A DNA stretch of 50,026 nucleotides from JBFGCM01 sp041581135 (GTDB taxonomy: Bacteria; Actinomycetota; Acidimicrobiia; Spongiisociales; UBA5794), in NCBI GenBank assembly GCA_041581135.1, contig JBFGCM010000015.1:1-50026 (forward strand), written 5' to 3'. The notes under the pieces were generated by a model, which was not told where the DNA came from, searched no databases, and saw only the letters and a list, made by a program, of their open reading frames with translations. Positions 1-8,142 of this stretch are shown in pieces. Both the position numbers and the translations under genes were made by a program. How positions within the stretch are numbered: the first letter of the stretch is position 1; the number at the start of each line of letters is the position of its first letter.

Positions 1-1
1 G

Positions 2-346
2 GAGATGGAGTGGGATCACGACGCAGAGGGCGTCCACTTCGGTGCATTCGTGGACGATGACCTGGTGGGGATCACCACATTGGTACCCCAGCCACGCGAA
101 GCTGTCCCGGGTGGCTGGCGGGTCCGCGGCATGGCGGTCGTCCCGGACCTCCGTGGACACGGCATCGGCGCCGCACTCCTGGCCGCTGCGGTGGACACCG
201 CCTGGGAGCACGACGCTGCGGAGCTGTGGTGCACCGCTCGCACCCCGGCTGCTCGCTTCTACGCAGTACACGGGTTCGAAGCGGTGAGCGACGTCTTCGA
301 GCTACCCGATATCGGACCGCACGTCATCATGCGCCGTGCCCTCTGA
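2..346 (+). CDS. GNAT family N-acetyltransferase, 5'-truncated by window edge
   Basis: The frame is open from the first bases of the window, so the true start lies upstream. The visible ~114 residues hold the C-terminal half of a GNAT fold. A beta strand (GGWRVRGMAVVPDLRG) leads into the acetyl-CoA pyrophosphate-binding turn RGHGIGAALL, the family motif Q/RxxGxG/A, followed by the late ARFYAVHGFEAV strand-helix element. Known GNATs transfer acetyl from acetyl-CoA to a small-molecule or protein amine; the substrate cannot be told here. Its last 45 bases overlap the end of the convergent acyltransferase gene. Confidence 0.85.
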   Translation, partial: EMEWDHDAEGVHFGAFVDDDLVGITTLVPQPREAVPGGWRVRGMAVVPDLRGHGIGAALLAAAVDTAWEHDAAELWCTARTPAARFYAVHGFEAVSDVFELPDIGPHVIMRRAL

Positions 347-1174
347 GGCGTAACGCTCTCGGGCTTCCCGGGCCGCCAGGTAGGAGAACTCCGGATCGAT
401 CCGATAGGGATAGCTGCTCCACCAGCCGTCACGGCCCGGATCGAAGCGTCGCGCCGGCGCCACGTGCGGCGACTGGGCGAGGAGCTTCATCCGGGCCTGC
501 AGGTCGCGGCGATCCACGTGCCGTGGATCGATCGGCTCGAGCACTTCAACGCTCACTCGCTGCCGGTATCGGACACGACTCCCGAACGGGTACTCCCAGA
601 TGCGGTGGGTGCCCGTGATGACCACCGGCAGCACCGGCACGTCGAGGCGCCGGGCCAGCGCGAAGGCACCTTCCTGGAAGTCGGTCTCGAGACCCAAGAT
701 GGTGCCCTGCGGGAAGACGACGAACGACTGGCCTGCCGCCACAGCGTCCCGGCCGCCCCTCAGCAGTTTCCGGTAGGCGGCACGCGGTGCGTCAGGCCGA
801 ATGAGCACGTGGTCGCTGCGCTCCAAGTACGTACCCAGGATGGGCCAGTCCGCTAGCTCCTGGAGGGCGACGAAGCGCAGGTCCAGGCCAAGCCGAGCCA
901 GTGCCAGCACATCACCGAAGCCCTCGTGCAGGGGAGCGACGACGTACGAACGCCCGGTGTCGACATGATGCCGGCCCTCGATCTCGAACTCGATGCGGAG
1001 AAACCACGACACGGCCCTACACCACCCGCGCAACGCCCGTTGGTGCAGACCAGGGTGCGGCGCCGCTGCCGTGACGATGCGGCCACCGATCCCGAGGAGC
1101 GCCCAGGCACCGAGTGCGGTCCAGGCTTGTCGCAGCCACCCGTGGGTCGTGAATCGTGGTGTCGCCATTGGCAT
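302..1174 (-). CDS. 1-acyl-sn-glycerol-3-phosphate acyltransferase-like protein (PlsC family)
   Basis: A 290-residue protein of the PlsC/LPLAT fold, which moves acyl chains onto lysophospholipids or related acceptors at the cytoplasmic membrane. A hydrophobic N-terminal segment (about residues 17-38) precedes the catalytic HX4D box HEGFGD (H83, D88). The substrate loop that is normally FPEGT reads FPQGT (154-158), and a VLPVVITGTH strand (181-190) matches block IV. The Glu-to-Gln change in block III is unusual but the rest of the fold is intact. An alternative ATG lies two codons in (1168). The 3' end overlaps the convergent GNAT gene. The acceptor lipid is unknown. Confidence 0.82.
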   Translation of the reverse strand: MPMATPRFTTHGWLRQAWTALGAWALLGIGGRIVTAAAPHPGLHQRALRGWCRAVSWFLRIEFEIEGRHHVDTGRSYVVAPLHEGFGDVLALARLGLDLRFVALQELADWPILGTYLERSDHVLIRPDAPRAAYRKLLRGGRDAVAAGQSFVVFPQGTILGLETDFQEGAFALARRLDVPVLPVVITGTHRIWEYPFGSRVRYRQRVSVEVLEPIDPRHVDRRDLQARMKLLAQSPHVAPARRFDPGRDGWWSSYPYRIDPEFSYLAAREARERYASEGTAHDDVRSDIG

Positions 1175-1276
1175 GGAAGGAGTCCTGACGGTGGTGTCAA
1201 CGGTTGGATTGTCCCGGCTTCCGACCTGTGGCGCAAAGCCGGCCGGATCTCGCCAGGTCGTCGGGCGACGCCGCCC

Positions 1277-3355
1277 TCAGTCGTCGATCGGAGGGGGGCG
1301 CTCGTCGTCGACAGCCTTCACGTCGGTATCGTCGACCACGACATCAGGCGCATCGGCCGCAGTTGCGTCGACGCCATCGCGCACCACATCGGGCTCATCT
1401 GCCGCCGTATCGACTCTGTCGCTCATCACGTCGGCCTCATCGGTCGCCGTCGTGGCTTCGACGGTGTCCTCACTTGGCGCCCGGGGCCCGAAATCGGGGA
1501 TGGTCGGCCATGTCTGCGTCGCACTCCGCCGGCGCCAAACGAACGCTCCCGCCGCCGCCGCCGCCACGACGCCCAGCCCGATGAGGAGCCAAGCCCACCA
1601 AGGGAAGCCGCCCCCCTCCTCGACCTCCGGGTCCGACGTGATGCCGGAAGGCGGGATCACGAACCTGCCGACGTACTCGGAACCGTCGGCCGCCGTTCCC
1701 TGCACGAGGAGCGTCTGGCGTGGGTTCTCGATTCCAGAGAGGTCGAACCGTTCGGCCCAGAAACCGTTGTCGTCGACGGCGGCGAACGCCCTCAGATTCG
1801 TTGCCTCCACGGTGAGCGTCACGGTGGATCCTGCGCGGAAGTTGATACCCGAGACGGTCATCAGACGGTTCGGATCGACCTGCAAGATCACCCAGGCCTC
1901 TCCGGTCCGCGGGCTGAGCTGGGCGACCACCTCGGTGCCGGACGGGACGAACTCGCCGGCTCCGGGGGCCTGGTTCACCACGATGCCGTTGGGATCCGGC
2001 TCGTCGGGATCCTCCACGAACGTGATCGTGAGCAGTGCCCTCTCGGCTTCTGCGGCGGCCTGTTCTCGGCTCATCCCGGCGAAATCGGGAACGAACACGT
2101 TCAACACACCACTGGAGACGATCATCGTCACCACGCTGCCAATGGCCACCTCGGCACCGGCGGCGGGATCGGTCTCGATGACCGCGCCCTCCGCCACGTC
2201 GCTGCTCGAACGCTCGTCCTCGACCACTCTGAGACCTGCATCCTCGAGGGTCGCCTTGGCATCCGCCCGAGGTTGTCCTGTGACGTCCGGGATCTCCACA
2301 GAAGTGGCTTGGGCCGCCACGACGACCGTCACACTCGAGCCCGGCGCGACCTCGGTGCCGGCGGCGGGGTTCGTCGAGACGACCAGTCCGACCTGAACTT
2401 CGGTGTCGGTTTCTTCAGTGATTGCCACCACCAGACCTGCCGCCTCCAGGGCGTTCTCGGCTGCAGCCTCAGTGAAGCCGACGACGTCCGGAACGATGAC
2501 ATTCGACGGACCGCTCGACACCACCACCGTGACGGTGGTTCCAGGCGCAACCAGGACGCCGGCGGTGGGGTTCGTCCCGATGACCGTCCCGGCTTCGACC
2601 TCGGACGACACTTCGAGCGTGGCAACCACCAACCCGGCCGATTCCAGCACGGCGCGGGCGTCGGCCAGACTCGAACCCACCACGTCGGGCACCGCTGTCG
2701 GGGCCGGCGCGTCGGGCTGGAGCGCCGCGATCAGCGCATCCATCGACGGGATGATGGACAAAGCGAGCGCCGGCGTCGTCCCGTCATCGACGGCGAACAC
2801 GTCGGTGTAGGAGTCCGCATCGGTGGCGACTGTTTGGGTGACACCCCCCACCGCGACGTCCACCGACTGGCCGGCGGTCACCTCGACGGTGTCGACTCCG
2901 GCTCCGGGCTCGACCGTCACCGCCGTTGCTCCATCGATGGAGACCTCCACCGGGGCCGTCGTGGCGTTCCAGACCGTCACCTTGGCCGTCCCGGCGGCGA
3001 TCGGCGTGAGCTCGACCGGATAGACGTGCGCAGTGGCACCGTCTTCGCCGTATCCTGATACCACGGTTTGGGCCGAACCGGCGGCAACGTCGATTCGCAC
3101 CGACGCGTCCGCGGAACCCCCCGTGAACCCGACCGTCTGCGTACCGGCGGGGACCACTGCGGCAACGGCGTCGGCGCCGTACTCCAGACCTTCGGCCAGC
3201 ACCGACCCTCCGACGGCAACGGAGACCGCGTCGGTGCTCGAGCCGTTGATGACGGCCACTTGACCAACCTGGCCCGCCTGCTGGGCGCCGGCAGCACCGG
3301 GGATCGCCAGCAGCGCCAGAAGGAGCAGGAACGGAACGAAGACCCTCGATTTCAT
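1277..3355 (-). CDS. Secreted, membrane-anchored DUF4397 / PASTA-repeat protein
   Basis: A 692-residue protein with a signal peptide (1-24, cleavage near AGA-QQ), a DUF4397-like beta domain (about 27-210), four PASTA domains (about 218-282, 286-346, 352-416, 420-482; each begins PDVVG- or PDxxG-like and ends with a TVTVVV strand), a further beta domain (~485-570), one transmembrane helix (about 585-607, after a WWAW motif) and an acidic cytoplasmic tail (610-692) with repeated xDxAADxPDVV units. PASTA modules usually bind peptidoglycan or muropeptides on Ser/Thr kinases or PBPs. No kinase or transpeptidase domain is present, so a wall-sensing or adhesive role is inference. The DUF4397 call is by resemblance. 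The gene stands alone, about 100 bp upstream of the acyltransferase start. Confidence 0.85.
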   Translation of the reverse strand: MKSRVFVPFLLLLALLAIPGAAGAQQAGQVGQVAVINGSSTDAVSVAVGGSVLAEGLEYGADAVAAVVPAGTQTVGFTGGSADASVRIDVAAGSAQTVVSGYGEDGATAHVYPVELTPIAAGTAKVTVWNATTAPVEVSIDGATAVTVEPGAGVDTVEVTAGQSVDVAVGGVTQTVATDADSYTDVFAVDDGTTPALALSIIPSMDALIAALQPDAPAPTAVPDVVGSSLADARAVLESAGLVVATLEVSSEVEAGTVIGTNPTAGVLVAPGTTVTVVVSSGPSNVIVPDVVGFTEAAAENALEAAGLVVAITEETDTEVQVGLVVSTNPAAGTEVAPGSSVTVVVAAQATSVEIPDVTGQPRADAKATLEDAGLRVVEDERSSSDVAEGAVIETDPAAGAEVAIGSVVTMIVSSGVLNVFVPDFAGMSREQAAAEAERALLTITFVEDPDEPDPNGIVVNQAPGAGEFVPSGTEVVAQLSPRTGEAWVILQVDPNRLMTVSGINFRAGSTVTLTVEATNLRAFAAVDDNGFWAERFDLSGIENPRQTLLVQGTAADGSEYVGRFVIPPSGITSDPEVEEGGGFPWWAWLLIGLGVVAAAAAGAFVWRRRSATQTWPTIPDFGPRAPSEDTVEATTATDEADVMSDRVDTAADEPDVVRDGVDATAADAPDVVVDDTDVKAVDDERPPPIDD

Positions 3356-3481
3356 GACACTCCACCTGTGATCTCTCGATGGTGACGGACACTGTTCGTC
3401 GGCACAACGCTACGCCTCACCCCGGCCTGGTGGTTGCGCGCCACGATCAAAACGATACCCACACCTGGCTACCCTTTCCGT

Positions 3482-3555
3482 GGGCCTCTAGCTCAACCTG
3501 GCAGAGCAGCGGGCTTTTAACCCGTTGGTTGTGGGTTCGAATCCCACGGGGCCCA
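3482..3555 (+). tRNA. tRNA-Lys(TTT)
   Basis: A complete cloverleaf can be folded. The acceptor stem GGGCCTC/GGGGCCC includes one G-T pair; the anticodon stem GCGGG/CCCGT carries the loop CTTTTAA with anticodon TTT; the T arm is GTGGG-TTCGAAT-CCCAC; the discriminator is A. CCA is not encoded. The last 22 bases and the following flank are repeated 139 bp downstream. Confidence 0.93.
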
Positions 3556-3597
3556 CGCCGACTCACCGCCCTAGTACCTCGCTTCGCTCGGCGCTCG
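3534..3597 (+). repeat. Direct repeat, copy 1: tRNA-Lys 3' end plus flank
   Basis: This 64-base segment starts in the T stem of tRNA-Lys and runs 42 bases past it. It recurs at 3673-3737 with one inserted G and no other change. The complete tRNA plus a detached 3' end resembles the two ends of an element integrated at a tRNA gene, but only ~75 bp lie between the copies and no integrase is nearby. Confidence 0.9.
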
Positions 3598-3672
3598 GTC
3601 GGCCTCGGGCCCTCACCGGGCCCGAACCCTCCCTCAGAGGAACGGCGCTGCTACGCAACGCCACGATTCGTA

Positions 3673-3737
3673 GGTTCGAATCCCACGGGGCCCACGCCGA
3701 CTCACCGGCCCTAGTACCTCGCTTCGCTCGGCGCTCG
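3673..3737 (+). repeat. Direct repeat, copy 2: detached tRNA-Lys 3' end plus flank
   Basis: Second copy of the 64-base segment from the tRNA-Lys 3' end. It contains the T arm and 3' acceptor strand without the rest of a tRNA, so it is not a functional gene. A shorter related stretch, GGTCGGCCTCG, occurs after copy 1 (3596-3606) and again at 3766-3776, so the spacer is itself made of repeated pieces. Confidence 0.88.
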
Positions 3738-3807
3738 ATGCCCAACCTCCCTGCGGTCGGCGTTCGGTCGGCCTCGCACGCTGCAGCCAGGCTCGTACCA
3801 TCGCGGC

Positions 3808-4311
3808 ATGGGGTCCTATCGACAGCGGTCGTGGCTCAGTCCCAAGGTCCGGATCGGCGACTCGCCCATCCAGGGCAGAGGCCTGTTCGCCGCAGCGGAC
3901 ATCGATGCCGGCGAGGTCGTCAAGATCCTGGGCGGCATGGTGATGGACGATGCCGCGTTCAGGGCGCATGTCGAAGGCTTGTCACGGTTCGATGCGTTGG
4001 CGATCGATGACGGGATCAACCTGGTGCTGCCGCCCGGCGACCCGGCCGGGCTCGGTAACCACTCGTGCGACGCCAACACGGTGATGGCCGACGAGGTGAC
4101 GATCGTCGCCGGCCGCAATATCGCGGAGGGGGAAGAGCTCACCATCGACTACGCCGTCATGACCGTCCACGAGGACTGGGAGATGCCCTGCCGGTGTGGG
4201 ACGGCGGCGTGCCGTGGAGTCGTGCGCGGGAGTGACTGGCGCCTCTCCGAGGTGCAGCAGCGTTATCCGGGTGGCTTCTCGCCGTTCATCAACCGTCGGA
4301 TCGCCGAGTGA
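3808..4311 (+). CDS. SET-domain protein (putative lysine methyltransferase)
   Basis: A 167-residue protein that is essentially a bare SET domain plus post-SET cysteines. Visible motifs are QGRGLFA (22-28, SAM-binding edge), the pseudoknot pair NHSCDAN (84-90) and GEELTIDY (108-115), and a C-terminal cluster CRCGTAAC (128-135) that, with the Cys of NHSC, could form the post-SET zinc site. In eukaryotes this fold methylates lysines with S-adenosylmethionine; bacterial members mostly have unknown targets. There is no chromatin-like neighbour. The 3' end overlaps the convergent VOC gene by 23 bases. Confidence 0.85.
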   Translation: MGSYRQRSWLSPKVRIGDSPIQGRGLFAAADIDAGEVVKILGGMVMDDAAFRAHVEGLSRFDALAIDDGINLVLPPGDPAGLGNHSCDANTVMADEVTIVAGRNIAEGEELTIDYAVMTVHEDWEMPCRCGTAACRGVVRGSDWRLSEVQQRYPGGFSPFINRRIAE

Positions 4312-4660
4312 GCAACTCCAACCGGTTCCCGAACGGATCGTCGACGTAGCAGCGGCGGAACCCCGGCAGCAGGTTGTCGGGCCGAACCTCCAGTCCGGCC
4401 GCGACCAAACGGTCCACCAGGCCGTCGAAGTCGTCGTCAATCATCAATGCGGGATGAACCTTCCGGGCCGCCCTGAAGTCCGACTCCACGCCCAGATGCA
4501 GCTCCGCATCACCGCGCCTGAACCACATCCCGCCCCGGGCCGCCAATACCGGCGGCTTGGGTCGCTCGTCCATGCCGAGCAAGCCGCCGTAAAACCGGCG
4601 CGCCTCGTCCTCACTGCCAGGAGGCATCGCCAGATGACAGTGGTGCAGCGTCCAACCCAT
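4289..4660 (-). CDS. VOC (glyoxalase/bleomycin-resistance fold) protein
   Basis: A 123-residue single-module vicinal-oxygen-chelate protein. It begins LHHCHLAMP (first metal-ligand His region), continues with the helix EARRFYGGLLGM typical of the fold, has a central HPALMIDDD strand and ends CYVDDPFGNRLELL, the classic DPxGNxxEL signature with the last Glu as probable metal ligand. VOC members include isomerases, dioxygenases and resistance proteins, so the reaction cannot be assigned. It overlaps the end of the SET gene on the opposite strand. Confidence 0.85.
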   Translation of the reverse strand: MGWTLHHCHLAMPPGSEDEARRFYGGLLGMDERPKPPVLAARGGMWFRRGDAELHLGVESDFRAARKVHPALMIDDDFDGLVDRLVAAGLEVRPDNLLPGFRRCYVDDPFGNRLELLTRRSDG

Positions 4661-4704
4661 GGCGGGGCGATCCTAGATCGCCCAGCCAGGCCCTATCCGA
4701 CCGA

Positions 4705-5058
4705 TCAGCAGGTCACATGGAGGATGGCGTTGACGGGCTCTGCGCCCACCGTCTGCAGCAGTGCCGAGGCATCCGCAGTCGGCAGCATGGTGACCTCGAC
4801 TCCGTGCTCCTCAGCCGCCTCGATGACACTGTCCACGACCGGTAGCCGCCCTGAGGCTCCGGTGCCGATGATGAGCCGCGGCGCCGTCCATGGGATCGAC
4901 TCGTCTCCCGAGAGCGGCGTGTGGCCATACCGGCTCCGCAGCGCCTTCGAGGGACCCTTGTCACGCTTCCGCACCTGGCCGTCTTCGATCACCACATCGT
5001 GGTCGTACTCCGTGCCGTCCACGATGATCCGACCGAAGCCCGGGTATACGACGTCCAT
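4705..5058 (-). CDS. Mth938-like domain protein (DUF498/NDUFAF3 family)
   Basis: A protein of about 117 residues. The frame extends upstream to 5220, but the family-like sequence begins at the ATG at 5058 (MDVVYPGFGRIIVDGTEYD). It shows the family pattern GFGRIIVDG, then WTAPRLIIGTGASGRL and a C-terminal VGAEPVNAILHVTC, matching the small Mth938 alpha/beta fold related to the mitochondrial complex I assembly factor NDUFAF3. The function of bacterial members is not established. It is followed on the other side by 262 bp with no recognisable gene. Confidence 0.8.
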   Translation of the reverse strand: MDVVYPGFGRIIVDGTEYDHDVVIEDGQVRKRDKGPSKALRSRYGHTPLSGDESIPWTAPRLIIGTGASGRLPVVDSVIEAAEEHGVEVTMLPTADASALLQTVGAEPVNAILHVTC

Positions 5059-5320
5059 GCACCAACGGTACGCACGGACGAGGCAACGTGCGTCGGCGCG
5101 ATGCGTCAGCAGATCGCGATGACAGTGTGTCCAACACCAGGCTCCGTGTCGCCAGAGCATCGGTGCTGACAAGCGCCGGGCGAAGGTCACCCTGCCCGGC
5201 GCGCTCCACCAACGCTGCATCGGTGACCAATGGCTCTGCTGGCAATCTCAGTGGTGTTGACTTCAACGCAGGGTATTGGAGCCGTCGCCACGGGGACCGG
5301 TTGCTGCGACTCCGAACGGA

Positions 5321-5809
5321 CTAACCCTCGGCGTCGTGGGGTGCCATGCGCCGGTACCCGCCGTAATACAGGAGCGGTTCCCCGTTGCGGGTTGCACCAT
5401 CGGCGACGCGCCCCAGGAAGATGTCGTGGTCACCGCCCGGGTCGATCCGCTCCAACGTGCACCGGATGTAGCCGATGCCGCCGTCGAGCACCGGCCCATA
5501 GGGGTCGGCGTCATGGGGCGCCGTGCTGAAGTCGTGGGCGAGTTCCTTGTCGGCGAAGTGCGATGAGAGCTCCGCCTGGTCGGCGTCGAGCAGGTTGACC
5601 ACGAACCGACCGCTGTTGCGGATGGCCTCGGTGGCCGGCCGCTTCGGAGTGAGACAGACCAGCAGCAACAGCGGGTCGAGCGACACGGACGTGAGGCTGT
5701 TCACAGTGATCCCGTACTGGCCGTCCTCGTCCTGCGCCGTGACCACCGCGACGCCGGTGGCGAATCGGCCGATGATGCGGCGGTAGTCCGCAGGGTCGAA
5801 ACCCGACAT
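5321..5809 (-). CDS. Flavin reductase-like FMN-binding protein
   Basis: A protein of about 162 residues, counted from the ATG at 5809 (MSGFDPADYRRIIGRFATG). Upstream in-frame codons to 5914 do not look like the family. The stretch FATGVAVVTAQDEDG, then GITVNSLTSVSLDPLLLLVCL, is the flavin-binding core of the flavin reductase-like/DIM6-NTAB family, and GDHDIFLGRV near the C-terminus is the conserved late strand. Such proteins supply reduced FMN to two-component monooxygenases or act as stand-alone flavin enzymes. No partner monooxygenase lies in the neighbourhood, so the partner is unknown. Confidence 0.9.
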   Translation of the reverse strand: MSGFDPADYRRIIGRFATGVAVVTAQDEDGQYGITVNSLTSVSLDPLLLLVCLTPKRPATEAIRNSGRFVVNLLDADQAELSSHFADKELAHDFSTAPHDADPYGPVLDGGIGYIRCTLERIDPGGDHDIFLGRVADGATRNGEPLLYYGGYRRMAPHDAEG

Positions 5810-5944
5810 GTCATGCTCCGTCACTCGCTGAAAGCGAGCCGTACCGTAACGGATACCGACACCCGATCGGAACGTCATGGTCGATCCTCGGAGCCCGCGG
5901 AGCTGTGGGTCCAAGGCAACGAGGCCATGCGCCGGGTTGCTGAG

Positions 5945-6637
5945 CTAGCGAGCTGCTGTTTCGACGTGTTCCCGCACCACGCGATGGATTCGATCGCGTT
6001 CCACGTCGAGCGTGGCGACATGGGCGGATCGCTCCAGCCACACCATGCGCTTCGTCGCTGCTCCAACTCCAGCCAGCAGATGCTCCGCGCTCTCCGGTCG
6101 AACCGTCTGATCGGCCCGCGACTGGATGATGAGCGTTGGGCACTCCACGCGGTCCAGCGACCGGCCGACGGCACGGATCAGCGTGAACAGCTCCCCCACC
6201 GCCTTCACATGGGTGCCGTGGTACTGGATGGCGTACTCCGCCACGGTCGGGTCGGGAGGCGGCGTGGGTTCCCAGAAGTGGTACGGCCGCACCCGGTGCG
6301 TGTGCTTGGCCAGCGATCCCAGCCGGTCGAACACCCGTTGCGGCGCATTGAGGGTGCCCACCGACGCGGCGTCGAACGTCGGCGCCAGCAGCAGTGAGAG
6401 CAGCCCGCCCATGGACAGCCCGAAGAAGTGAAGCCGTTCTCCCATGGCCTGACGCCCGTGAGCCACTACTGCCGCGCTCTCCACCCAATCCCGCCAGTCG
6501 ACGTGCTCGAGATCCTCGACCCGGGTCCCGTGTCCCGCCAGCAGCGGAGCCACCACGGTGTGGCCTGCGGCATGGAGGTACCGGCCCAGCAGCCGCATAT
6601 GGGCCGGGGATCCGGTCCAGCCGTGGATCAGCACCAC
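5945..6637 (-). CDS. Alpha/beta hydrolase (carboxylesterase / monoglyceride lipase-like), start uncertain
   Basis: The coordinates give 230 residues from a GTG at 6637 that encodes a Val inside the first strand. The core is intact: oxyanion loop HGWTG (5-9), nucleophile elbow GLSMG (Ser75), acid D176 in RADQTV, and His206 in ERSAHVATLD. Family-like sequence (FLHEGTTGQC) continues upstream in the same frame, which is open to a TAG at 6716-6718 but contains no ATG, GTG or TTG there, only a CTG at 6679. The true start may therefore be CTG, or the 5' end may be damaged. Likely a cytoplasmic esterase. Confidence 0.8.
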   Translation of the reverse strand: MVLIHGWTGSPAHMRLLGRYLHAAGHTVVAPLLAGHGTRVEDLEHVDWRDWVESAAVVAHGRQAMGERLHFFGLSMGGLLSLLLAPTFDAASVGTLNAPQRVFDRLGSLAKHTHRVRPYHFWEPTPPPDPTVAEYAIQYHGTHVKAVGELFTLIRAVGRSLDRVECPTLIIQSRADQTVRPESAEHLLAGVGAATKRMVWLERSAHVATLDVERDRIHRVVREHVETAAR

Positions 6638-6760
6638 ACACTGGCCCGTGGTGCCCTCGTGGAGAAAAGATCTGCTCAGGTCGTCGATCGCCCTCTCCCG
6701 GTCCGGCCCGAGATGCTACCGGCACGTTCCTTGCGGAGAGCCCGGGTCTACTGTGCGCAG

Positions 6761-8038
6761 ATGGGGCGAGCGATCGCAGCGGTCGGTAGAGCGATGGCGT
6801 TGCTGTTCGTCGCCGTCGCCTGCACCACGTCGAGCCCTTCCCCTTCCACCACCACGACGACCGAGCCCGCCGCACCTGCCACCACGGCGGCTCCGACGAC
6901 CTCAGCACCCGTCGCGCCGGAGGTCGATCGCCTCCTCGTGCTCGGCGAAGATGGCAACGTCTACACCGTCTCCCGAAACGGCTCGGACCGCATCGAGATC
7001 ACCACCGACGGCGGTCCGGACCATGTGTACTTCCAGCCGACATGGTCTCCGGACGCCAGCCTGGTCGCATTCAGTGAACGGGCCGACGACGGCGCCTACA
7101 TCGTCACGAAGACCGACGCGGGCGTTGACGACTCCCGTACGGGCACCGCGTCGCCGGCGTTCTACATGTACTGGTCGCCGGTAGGCGACCGGCTCGCCTA
7201 CCTCAGCAACGGGAGCCAGGGGAGTCTCGAGCTGGCCGTACTGGTGCCGGGGTCCGGTGTGGAGGTGATCGACACCGGCGCGCCGTTCTACTTCGCATGG
7301 GGTCCCGACGGCTCCGAGCTGCTCATCCACGTGGGCACTGATCGCCTGGACCATCTCGCCATCGACGGCACGGCAATACCGACCGGCGAGACCCCGGGAG
7401 CCTTCCAGGCGCCGCACTGGAGCAGCGACGGCTCGCGGCAGGCCTACGCAGTGCGTACCGGCGACACCGAGACGATCCTGGTGGTCGAAGACGGCGAGGC
7501 CACCACGGTCGCCTCGTACGTGGGCAGCGGCGTCTTCGTGATGAGCGCCGATGGACGCCGCCTCGCCTATCGCACGTTCGACGGCGACGGCGACGTGACC
7601 GCGGCCGGTCCGGGGATTCTCGCCGCACAGGCCGGAGGGGCGGTCGTGACCGTTTTCGACCTCGACACGGAAGAGCGATCGGTGGTGGCGGTCCCGAACA
7701 CGGTTGCGTTCTGGTGGAGCCCGGATGGCGACAAGCTGTTGCTGCTCGGCATCGGTGACCGCGCCGGGAGCCTCGTGGAGCTCGATCCGTACGTCTGGGA
7801 GGCAGGTGAGCTGACCGACTACCGCGGCTTCATCCCGTCGCCCACCTTCGCCCGCGACTATCTGCCGTTCTTCGACCAGTACGCGTCCAGCATGACGCTG
7901 TGGTCGCCGGACAGCAACGCGTTCACCTACCCCGGCCTGGCTCGCGACGGCCGCGCCGGCATCTGGGTGCAGCCGCTGGGCGAGGACACTCCCGAGCTGG
8001 TGGGTGACGGTTCCTTCGTTGCCTGGTCGCCGCGCTGA
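6761..8038 (+). CDS. Lipoprotein with TolB/PD40-like beta-propeller
   Basis: A 425-residue protein. From the ATG at 6761 a short N-region and hydrophobic stretch end in a lipobox-like AVAC (Cys21), followed by a Ser/Thr/Pro/Ala-rich linker (about 22-50). The rest is a run of PD40-type blades, each with WSPDG-like and LAY/VAF motifs, such as WSPDASLVAFSE, WSPVGDRLAYLS, WGPDGSELLIHV, WSSDGSRQAYAV and WSPDGDKLLLLG. This predicts an exported, lipid-anchored beta-propeller. Such folds usually bind partners; no enzyme motif is seen. It is divergent from the hydrolase with a very short spacer. Confidence 0.85.
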   Translation: MGRAIAAVGRAMALLFVAVACTTSSPSPSTTTTTEPAAPATTAAPTTSAPVAPEVDRLLVLGEDGNVYTVSRNGSDRIEITTDGGPDHVYFQPTWSPDASLVAFSERADDGAYIVTKTDAGVDDSRTGTASPAFYMYWSPVGDRLAYLSNGSQGSLELAVLVPGSGVEVIDTGAPFYFAWGPDGSELLIHVGTDRLDHLAIDGTAIPTGETPGAFQAPHWSSDGSRQAYAVRTGDTETILVVEDGEATTVASYVGSGVFVMSADGRRLAYRTFDGDGDVTAAGPGILAAQAGGAVVTVFDLDTEERSVVAVPNTVAFWWSPDGDKLLLLGIGDRAGSLVELDPYVWEAGELTDYRGFIPSPTFARDYLPFFDQYASSMTLWSPDSNAFTYPGLARDGRAGIWVQPLGEDTPELVGDGSFVAWSPR

Positions 8039-8142
8039 TTCGGCGCTCCTTCGAACGTCGCCTGGGTGCCCCGATGGGTCCAATGGCACTGGCTCGGCCG
8101 AACCCGGCACGCGGATGCTGGTGGTGAGCCCACGACCCTCTC

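Noticed and set aside
926..3058. A 710-codon open frame on the plus strand opposite the PASTA gene
   Set aside because: The minus strand encodes recognisable signal peptide, PASTA and membrane segments. The plus reading is Arg/His/Asp-rich with no domain; it is a GC-skew shadow.
3661..3737. A second tRNA gene
   Set aside because: Only the T arm and 3' acceptor strand are present; the D and anticodon arms are missing.
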